Below the pieces are notes generated by a model, which ran no database searches, was not told where the DNA came from, and saw only the letters and a list, made by a program, of their open reading frames with translations. Of a stretch of DNA of 64,000 bases, positions 55,801 to 64,000 are shown in pieces. Numbering within the stretch: the stretch's first letter is position 1; each line of letters begins with the position of its first letter. The position numbers and the translations under genes were made by a program. The DNA is from Cardiocondyla obscurior (taxonomy: Eukaryota; Arthropoda; Insecta; Hymenoptera; Formicidae), in contig NC_091871.1 in the NCBI RefSeq assembly GCF_019399895.1, positions 4,741,001 to 4,805,000 on the forward strand, written 5' to 3'.

Positions 55801-57091
55801 AGGATCGAATATCATTACCATCTGTTATCGGTTCTATTGAAAGTTTCTACTGAATTTCCGAAGCGTAATCAAAGAAGCAATTTATTTAATTATACGAATT
55901 TATAAATCTTTATTTTTTGCAAATTTAAATTAAAATTATTTGCCGAGATGGTAACAAATGACAGATTATTCAAATTAGGGTCATCATTATTATTTAGATC
56001 TCTATATATAAAATATTTAAATTTTTAACTTAAAATACTGTTTCTACCTTGATACTAGCTTTTTCCAAAAGTTTCTTTTAGCGATAACTAAATACTATAG
56101 TTATCGAAGAGAGAGAAAAAGAAAGACAGAGAGAGAGAGAAAGTGTGTGCGTATGTATCGTTAAGATTAATAGTAAGTAAACAAATTAACCGAGCCGTGT
56201 TTTTCAAAAACTAATCGAGTTACGAGAATAATTTTGCGTTATATTATAATTACGGATGTAAGTTGCGAACTAAAATAATTCTCTGTGAGCTTTTATACGC
56301 AATACTTGTGCTATCGAGGGTCAGCTGGCGGAGCCAATAGTGGTTTCTATGCCGCGTATGTACGATGGCAAAGAGCAGAGGTCAGTAATAATGCAGCGTA
56401 AATGCGAAAATCACGATGCCGCCGTCCGCGGCGACATAATTGATTGTGGTGGATGGTATCGAGGCGAGTATTAATCCTCGATAAATTAGAAATACGTCTG
56501 CGGGATCCTTCGATAGGCTATCGAGACGGTCGATCGAACGCGGTCGCGAGATGCAACTTGCGAAAAGAAATAACTCCCTCCTCACCTCCTCCCTCTCATC
56601 TCTGTTCCAAGGCTGGCGACAGATAGCACCGCGTCAACTCGCTATGTTCTTATACGTTACACTCGACGACTCGTAAGGTAAGCTGAGCACGCTGTTCGAT
56701 CTCACCGAGAAACGCGGCCGATCTCGTAAATACGGGAAATATCGTAATGAAGATACTCGGGGCATGGAATACGGAGCGATAATAGGTACACATAGCGAGG
56801 TTCGTTGTCGGGGAGCGCTGACCGCGGAGATAACGCTTTGACCCGTTACAAGCTCCACGAGTACACGAAATGAATGCCTTCACTGTCTCTATCTTCCTGT
56901 GCCCAATCCAAATATGCGGCCCTTTTTCTTCCCTGACCGCCCTTTACAGGCCGTTTGCGACGATCCCTTTGGATCTGCGACGGCGATCTCTTTGCTACTC
57001 CCGACTCAACTCCGTCCACAAGTAACGTAGGAAATTTACATTGCCCTATCTTTCTACACGTTTTACCTCAATGTGAACCACTTTATTGCAG
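49543..57091. other. Importin 5' flank and probable 5' intron(s) of the receptor kinase
   Basis: The first bases hold the importin alpha-3 5' UTR and promoter (minus strand, CpG-richer to about 50,050). The remainder is AT-rich with T tracts (a 33-36 base run at 52,846-52,873), a CpG-rich patch at 53,160-53,420 and an AG run at 56,107-56,142. The next plus-strand exon starts in phase 1 at 57,092, so upstream exons must exist here or have been missed. One weak candidate is ATG at 53,963 to the GTAAAA donor at 54,008 (MPFKRSLSSPRSSRT, phase 1). No signal peptide exon was identified. Confidence 0.5.
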
Positions 57092-59761
57092 ATTTATCAG
57101 AGACGGTTTCTAATGAACGCCAGCCGGACGCGGTAGAGCAACCGGAGATTAAAGAATGCAAAGATTCTGCGCACATTTGTGGGAAAGAAGCGGCTTGTCA
57201 CACCTTTGAAAACAATACGTCTAAATGTATGTGTCCTCATGACTTGACGCCACCAACACCAGATTTAAGATGTCCAAATCGTATAACCGGTAAAGCTATT
57301 TAATTATTTTTTCCTTACGAAAAGACAAGTAATTTTAGATATAAAATTGCCATTGAAAATTCAACAACAATTTATATTGATTATGGCCATTAAACTTAAA
57401 GAGAACCTAATTAATTATAAAAAATATATAATTTAATATTGATTAATATAACATATAATATTATAAAGTAATAATGTTTTAGTTCCTATAACGCCTCATC
57501 CTATACACAATATAATACCCCCAAGTGGAAAGAACGGTACAAATAGTACAAATGCGCTTCCGGAAGCTGAGCAGGTATCTTTACTATTTGTCGAAATACA
57601 AGTTTTACATAAATTTTAATGTTTGAAATAAGTACTATTGTTTAACTATTATTAAATTACTTATAAGCGTTATTTAACATTATTTACAATTAATAGGTAG
57701 AGGGGTTGAAGTATAAGGTACCTGAAATCATAGGAGTAACCGTAACTTTTGTCACGATAATTATACTTTTACTGAGCATCATATATGGCGTAAGAAGACG
57801 AAGTTACAATGTTAAGTCTCAAAGAAGTCCTTTAAACGTAAGTCATCACTTTTCATCGAATTTTAATATTTATTTTGAAACGCATAAACAGTTTTAATTT
57901 TTAAATATCTTTTTTTTATTAATATAAATCATAATTTTTTAATAATTTTATATCTTTAATTATTTTTTTATATTTATTTTATTCGTTTCAAATCAGGGAA
58001 CACCAATAAATCTGAAAAAAGGATTATTATTAGCGCATAAGTACACATCTAATCCTCAATATTTTACCTGCACATCTCCGGGAGTTCCAATAATACAACG
58101 TGAAAGTCTTATATTTCTTCACGACATCGGCGAAGGATGTTTCGGAAAGGTTTATAAAGGTAAAGTAATTTTTTATATAAATAAAAATAAAATAAACAAC
58201 GTACAAAATTAAGATTCGTGCGAATAACGTAGGTAATTAATGTTATAAAATTATTAAAAGAGATTTCTTTTATAATAGTGTTAATTCTTTCGAAAATTTT
58301 ACAGGTGAGTGGCACGATGGAAACGCAAAAGAGATTGTTGCTATCAAAGTCCTAAAGGACACTGCCACTCTTGAAACTGAGCAGGACTTTATGCGCGAAG
58401 TGGATATCATGTCCACGTTCAGTCATGCGAATATTCTATCCCTAAAGGGCATGGTACTTCGAGACGCGACGAACAATCCGTGGATGGTATTCGAATATAT
58501 GCCGTACGGTGATCTAGCCGAGGTATTACGAGCAAACTCCTTGCAGTTTAGAACATCGAAATCTGGGCTCCAACCGTTAACGAAGGTGTACATCAAAATT
58601 ACTAATTAATTATGAAAGTTTTATAAATACTTGAATGAATATTAGTGATTAAGTTTCACGTTTGATCTCGAGTTATCATACAAGAATTCTTTGTATTACG
58701 ATTCATAGCAAGCATGAGTTGGCTTGACATTAAGATTTTCTCTTGTAAAAAAACTAATTATCGCGTCATTATTTACTATCACAGTGTGATTCTAGTAAAA
58801 TTTCTTATCTGAAACAACTAAAGAATGATGTGTTATGTTATTTATAGGAATCATTATACTGGATCACGATTCAAGTTGCGGCCGGTATGACGTATCTGTC
58901 GGCGCAAAGATTTGTGCATCGTGATTTAGCCTGCCGAAACTGTCTAGTGGGCGTAGATTTAACAGTAAAAATCGCTGATTTTGGCATGTCGCGAGATATT
59001 TACACTTGCGACTATTATAAGGTAAATATATTTTTTTAATTATTAATTAATTCCTATTTTAAAAAGATGTTGCGATTTAATTGCTTGTCACCGAGAAACT
59101 TTGAAATTAATTATTCAGATTTATTATTAGGATCAAATAGAAATGATAATTAACTTAAGTAATTTATGTTTTAATAAATCATGTAACTATTTACAATGAC
59201 CACCCTTTTAAGATTGGAGGATCACGTTTACTGCCAGTGCGATGGATGTCGCCGGAAAGCGTAGTGTACGGAAGATTCACGTTAGAGACCGACATTTGGA
59301 GCTACGGGGTCGTTCTGTGGGAAATTTACTCGTATGGAAAACAACCGTATTATGGGTTCAGTAACGAGGAGGTCGGACATGCAAGCTATTACTTTTTTAT
59401 CCGGTTCAACTAAAGATTGAAACTTGATAAATTTGATTTCCGGTAATGGTTCCAGGTCGTGAAACTCATACTTCAAGGAACGATGCTCGTACCGCCAGAT
59501 GAGTGTCCACCTGTTATTTGTGAAATAATGCAAGACTGTTGGAAAGTCGAGCCGCGGGAACGAATAAAGTTTCCTGATATTCTAGACAGGCTGGAAAAAG
59601 TGCAAACCGTAGAGTTGGCTCAACAAGGAACGCTACCGAGGCCACCTCAAGGACCGGTGCTCCTACGTACTCCGGATGTTTTGGATCCGGACGGCTACTT
59701 GCTTCCGGCTCCCGCGATTCCACGCGAGTATTTGCAGACTCTTCCAGCTTTATCTGATTAA
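57092..59761 (+). CDS. Trk-like receptor tyrosine kinase (3' eight exons)
   Basis: A single-pass receptor kinase of the Trk/MuSK/Ror group. Exons: 57092-57289, 57483-57574, 57697-57837, 57997-58159, 58305-58585, 58848-59021, 59213-59371, 59456-59761; 504 residues in the window. Order: a six-cysteine EGF-like module (ECKDSAHICG to KCMCPHD), a linker with N-glycosylation sites (NGTNST), a membrane helix (TFVTIIILLLSIIYG), a basic stop-transfer, a juxtamembrane NPQYF motif like the Trk Shc-docking site, then a kinase with Gly loop GEGCFGKVYKG, VAIK lysine, HRDLACRN, DFG and the YxxxYY activation loop (IYTCDYYKIGG). YGKQPYYGFSNEEV also favours Trk. All catalytic residues are present. The tail has two tyrosines (DGYLLPAP, REYLQTLP). 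The N-terminus is missing; the penultimate intron uses a weak donor (GTCGGA at 59,372). Confidence 0.9.
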
Positions 59762-60748
59762 TATAATTAAAATGATGAAGAAACTTTCAGAATTTCAACT
59801 CTGAGAAAATTATTTTTCGTGCAAACATAAATCGGAAAAAGTAACTATTGAACTCTTTTACGAAAGTTAAAAATTAGCGATATTTCAATTGTGAAGTGGA
59901 GATAACTACATCGAAGCTAATTTAGAATTAAGAATACAGATCGCACAGTCTTCATCATCGTTATTATGGTTTGAAATATTTTAAATCTTCGGATGCACGT
60001 CCACGAGATTAGTATTGTCATTTTTATATTAGAATTTTTATTAATGACTTCGAAATGTATTTAATAAAATTAATAAATAAGTAAAATAGCCGTAGATAAT
60101 AATAAAAATAAGATAAAATCAATTTATGAAGCATATTGAGCATGATAATATATGTAACATGTTTTATTATTTGCTGAGAATTTATATATATGTATTATAT
60201 AATATGTATTATATAATATGTTTGTCCGTGCAAAATCTATGAAGTTATTAAATTAAGCAATGTAAATAGAAAGTTCCCAATAGTTTATAACCGGAATATG
60301 ATAATTATAAATATTAATAATATTGTAAATAATTTTTATTAAAAAAATGTATTGTCGTGATAATAAATCCTTTTTGATTATGATTTATATATATATATAT
60401 AAAGGTATTTTATTATCCTTGCGAAGTACACCTCGACCTCCGCTCCGGTTTGATTATGATTTTTATCAAAAATAAAAAATATATATAAAAAAACAGCTCA
60501 AGTCTGACTAAAAAGATTTTAAATTTGAACGTAAGATGAATTGTTTTTTTATGTACGTCCGTTTAAGAGGAGGGCATGTGCTTTGATTGTGTTGCCGTGA
60601 TACGACGCTCATTTGTTTCGAAGGTGGTCCCCTTCGAGAAATAACAAGACACGGACGGGAAAGACGAAGGCACGTTCGAAACGGATACGCTATCGACGAT
60701 TTGCGCGCGTTCGAATCCCGCGATCCGTATTTCATAGCAGCGACGAGG
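59762..60748 (+). other. Receptor kinase 3' UTR and spacer to HSF-like gene
   Basis: AT-rich, with candidate poly(A) signals for the kinase at 60,063-60,068 and 60,362-60,367, a small tandem duplication of ATGTATTATATAAT (about 60,191-60,220) and a (TA)n run at about 60,387-60,402. From 60,587 the frame of the HSF-like gene is already open but without an ATG until 60,749. Confidence 0.65.
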
Positions 60749-61776
60749 ATGTACGAGGACTGCATGCTGCAATCGATGAGGTTCCCGCAGAAGCTCTGGC
60801 GAATAGTGAACGAATGCGAGACCGGAGCGATCCGGTGGGGCGCGAACCGCGATACCGTGCTCCTCGATTACAAAAAGTTCCAGGCGGAGTATCTGGACGC
60901 ACGCCGACCGATCTTCAAGACGAGCAACATTACAAGCTTCATCAGGCAACTGAATCTCTACGGTTTCCGCAAAGTTACGTGCCGCGACCCTGTCTGTAAC
61001 TCCTGTAATCCGTACGTACACGAGTTTGTACACGACAATTTTCGCTCCGATCGGAAAGACCTGCTAGCCAACGTGTGCCGAAAGGCCGCTGGAAAGAACC
61101 GATGCTCGCAGCACGAAACCGCGAGAAACGCGGAGAGTCCGCGATACGAGGCTAATCGAGTTTCTCGTTTAAAACTGTGCCAGGTATATTTATTAATTAT
61201 AATATTTGTTGCGTGTAAACTTTTTATTTATTATGTACTAGAAAAGTTTTACTTTAAATTTAATTATTCATATTATTCATATTTATTTTATTATTTAATA
61301 TGTAGTAATTAATATTGCTAGAAAAATATTTTATAACTTTTTGATGGTGTAATATAATTTATATTTGCAATAGTTGGCACTGACTAAAACTCTGGAACAA
61401 ATTATACAAGAATATCGACAAAAATACGAACAAGAAAAAAATATGCAAGAAAAAGTGATTATAATAAAGAATAATTCCCCAAAGTGGATAAGAGATTCTC
61501 AAAAACATGCAGGTATAATTAAAATTAAATTTGATTATCTATTATTAGTGTAAAAAAAACCTAAATATTAATAATTGTGTTTCAGCTCCTGTTTTGTACG
61601 AGATTGAATTTAGTAATGCGCCGAATGGGAAACCTACTAAAGAACAAAGTGTAAAATATTCACTGGTTCCTGTTAAGACCAACACCACAACCGCATGCAA
61701 AACAATCTCATCGTTTTGGCGTAATGCTACGATGGATAAACGCCGTTTACAATTTAACTTCCAAAACGTTGAATAA
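60749..61776 (+). CDS. HSF-type DNA-binding domain protein (HSFY/HSF-like)
   Basis: A likely nuclear transcription factor related to heat shock factors. Exons: 60749-61183, 61374-61512, 61586-61776; 254 aa from the first ATG. The HSF DNA-binding domain spans about residues 12-111: FPQKLWRIVNECETGAIRW, the recognition helix region SNITSFIRQLNLYGFRKV, and EFVHDNFRSDRKDLL. A short Gln/Glu/Lys-rich heptad-like stretch follows (TLEQIIQEYRQKYEQEKN), possibly a reduced trimerisation helix; no classic second heptad repeat or activation domain is seen. The wording (FPQKLW, LNLYGFRKV) looks nearer to the HSFY/HSF5 type than to canonical Hsf. The frame is open for 54 codons before the ATG (stop TGA at 60,584) with only a TTG, so an upstream exon is possible. 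Poly(A) signals are at 61,883 and 61,908. Confidence 0.85.
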
Positions 61777-62079
61777 AGTCAATGTTGAACTGCTGATTTC
61801 ATTATTCTTTCAAACAGTGTTCACATTACTTACGATGTAAAATTACGATATTTGTTAAACTATGAATTAAGTTTAATAATTTAATAAAAACATATTTATT
61901 GATAGAAAATAAAGTCTTTCACACTGCTATTGTAAGATTTCCGTTATCAATTTGTAGTAGAATTAAAATTAATGTTAAGAGTTAAATTTTGAATGCCAAA
62001 CATAAATTATTTTATAATGGGAAATAAATTAAGTAATTTTTTAATTCAAATGTTTTAAAAATATATTAAATGAATTATA
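61777..62079. terminator. Interlocked poly(A) signals of two convergent genes
   Basis: The HSF-like gene has AATAAA at 61,883-61,888 and 61,908-61,913 (+). GPN1 on the other strand has AATAAA at 61,900-61,895. The signals lie within about 30 bp of one another, so the two 3' UTRs should overlap or nearly abut. Nothing else is seen in this 303-bp gap. Confidence 0.6.
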
Positions 62080-63625
62080 TCAATTTTTACTTGTACTAGC
62101 TTCAGATTCTTTTTCTTGTCCTTTCCTTATAATCTTTTCTAATGGTTTATAATATCTTTCAAAAGCCTTATGAAGTGGCACATCTTCGTCTTCCATTTCG
62201 GCTTTATCTTCTTTGAAATTATTTTCTGTTCCGTCTTCATCTTCACTTGATTCATTACACGAATGTTTCAAATAAATTTCCGAAGTGTCACGACCACTGT
62301 TAACTGTTGTTACAAAAGATACAGCTTCTCCCACTGCTGTTTTACTAGCTTTTTCTAATTGTTCTTTTTCAGTTTTTTTTCGTTGGGCTTCTTTCTCCGT
62401 TTTAATTTTTTCCCATTCTTTTTTGTAACTTCTGCAAAAAAAATTAGTTTCGTAAATAATAATATATGTAGCAATTTATATATACATTTAAAGTGAACAG
62501 TAGTTCTTACGTTTCATATTCATTTACAGCAGCTTCAACCAATTCCAAAAATTCATCAATTCCAGCACCCGTTACTGCGGAAACGCCGCAGCATCGCAAG
62601 TTACTATAAAATTCATCTAAAGCAAGTGCCATACTATGTGCAAGATTATTGATATAACCTTCACCCTTATCAAGTGCTTCTTGGAATGCTTCAAAATCGC
62701 GCATCCAGTCAATTGCATAACTATGTTCAACAACATCGATCTAAAATATATTAATAATTTATTATGTATTATGCCGCCAACTTAGTGACTCGAGTTAAGA
62801 TACGCGACAATCTTGCTGCGCGTATGCTTAACGCGAGGCACTACTGCATCTCTTGAAAATTATTAAAATATATGTATATTATAAAGAGAATTAATTACCT
62901 TGTTCATAACTACAATAAAAGGTAGTTTAGTTTTATAAAGTATTGAACAAGCATACAACATATTTGACATGAATGTAACTGGATTAACACTTCTTACAGT
63001 GTCTATCACATATACAATAATTGTTGGAAACTGAGATGCTAACGTTTCTGTTATAATTGAGCCACTGGCTGACCATGTAAAGACCTCAATTTGTCCTGGT
63101 GTATCAAACACCACATAATTGTGGTCCTTATTAGCTTTGTTAATCAATTCAATGACCTGATGAAACTTTGTAGTAAAAAGATTTAAACTTGTAACTATAC
63201 CACCATTTGGACCCAACTTGTATTGTTTCATTACTTCTTTGTAATTTACAGTGTCTTTTACATCTGAAAAGAAACATAATTCTCTTTAAAACAAATAATA
63301 TGACAATCATGATATTACATAATTTAATAATGTTTATTATAATTGCATCTTTATATTCAACATGTAGAGTAGATTAAATAATATGATATTAATTAGATTA
63401 ATTTTTACCAATGTTAGCTGGATATGGAACTTCTTTACAAGCAGGGTCTAAATTAATGACATATGGTTTTCCTATGTCATATAATTTAGAAACAAGTTTA
63501 GAAACAAATGATGTTTTTCCAGCACCAGCCATTCCAACAACAATGATGCAGGGTATCTTTTTTCCATCAGCAGATTCATCTTTTATTGTAGATGTGGTAG
63601 CTGAACCACTATCTGTCATTTCCAT
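62080..63625 (-). CDS. Gpn1: GPN-loop GTPase 1 (XAB1)
   Basis: A cytoplasmic GTPase that, with GPN3, helps assemble RNA polymerase II and bring it into the nucleus. Four exons in phase: 63625-63409, 63263-62899, 62740-62511, 62431-62080; 387 aa, near the usual family length. Motifs in order: P-loop GMAGAGKTSF (residues 31-40), LDPA, the family-defining Gly-Pro-Asn in LGPNGGIVTSLNLF (about 90-92), DTPGQIEVF (G3), and NKID (G4), which is split by the intron between exons 2 and 3. The C-terminal exon is highly charged (KKEWEKIKTEKEAQRKK, later acidic runs, end ASTSKN). The ATG at 63,625 is the first in frame after an upstream stop. All GTPase motifs look intact. Confidence 0.97.
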
Positions 63626-64000
63626 GGCATCAGAATTATTCTTAAAATTTGCTATTTATATATATCTGTTAACTTTTAATTTTGCATTATACTTTTACTG
63701 AAAACAAAAAAATATAATAAGACACTTTCTTTATATTAAAGAGTTAAAAAATAAGTAAAAAAATTACAATTGTCTCCAAAATGTTCTATTTATCAAAATA
63801 AATAATTATTATTCTTTTATATACAGTATTTTTATCTAATGCTGCGAATCGATTAGTTATTTTTGGAGGCTTGAAACCCATCAAAGACGTTTTCGCATCA
63901 AGTTCGTTTTACACACGTGTTGTAAAGCGTGCTGTCAATTCACTGTTAAGAAATTTAATAAAATATTTGCAGCGTACAACACTAGAAAAAATATTTTTAT
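63626..64000. other. GPN1 upstream region
   Basis: AT-rich sequence that should contain the GPN1 5' UTR and promoter (minus strand). No TATA box or other clear element could be assigned, and no further gene start is recognised before the window ends. Confidence 0.5.

Noticed and set aside
56873..57023. ATG frame MNAFTVSIFLCPIQICG considered as a signal-peptide exon for the receptor kinase
   Set aside because: The only nearby donor (GTAACG) leaves phase 2, and joining it to 57,092 gives an early stop.
60706..60720. GTTCGAATCCCGC resembling a tRNA T-arm/B box
   Set aside because: It lies in the open frame of the HSF-like gene and no cloverleaf, A box or acceptor stem surrounds it.

Overview
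This window is nuclear DNA of an insect, most likely a hymenopteran and plausibly an ant. The reasons are AT-rich introns mixed with CpG-rich tracts (runs such as TCGCGA and CGCGCG), GT-AG introns from 80 bp to about 28 kb, AATAAA poly(A) signals, and a gene set that reads as insect-like: netrin, mRpL3, importin alpha-3, a Trk-like receptor kinase, an HSF-type factor and GPN1. No bacterial, viral or CRISPR sequence was seen. The species cannot be named from this sequence.

Layout. (1) 1-36,713 (+): the 3' half of a netrin gene. Five exons (third laminin-type EGF repeat, an acidic linker, and three exons of the C-terminal NTR domain) lie in very large introns, one of 28.3 kb. That intron holds a 2.1-kb foldback element at 17.7-19.8 kb with very long inverted arms, a 273-bp MITE-like element at 26.7 kb, duplicated exon-like modules on the minus strand at 31.9-32.8 kb, and two strong hairpins at 33.3-33.5 kb. 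(2) 36.7-43.5 kb: no known gene. It holds a candidate two-exon minus-strand ORF (41,213-42,121) and a small plus-strand ORF (40,231-40,419) followed at once by a poly(A) signal. (3) 43,573-45,362 (+): mRpL3, seven exons, complete. (4) 46,244-49,542 (-): importin alpha-3, nine exons, complete. (5) 57,092-59,761 (+): eight 3' exons of a receptor tyrosine kinase with an EGF-like module, a membrane segment, a Trk-type NPQY docking site and an intact kinase. Its 5' end was not found with confidence. (6) 60,749-61,776 (+): a small HSF-domain gene of three exons. (7) 62,080-63,625 (-): GPN1, four exons, complete, convergent with the HSF-like gene and with interlocked poly(A) signals.

The genes are not an operon or pathway. 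Two are housekeeping genes of the translation and transcription machinery (mRpL3, GPN1), one is a nuclear import adaptor, two are developmental or neuronal signalling genes (netrin, Trk-like kinase), and one is a probable DNA-binding factor. All exon borders below were read by hand from splice sites and checked for reading phase; none is supported by transcripts. The most unusual material is the non-coding or accessory sequence inside the netrin intron and the unexplained minus-strand spliced ORF upstream of mRpL3.
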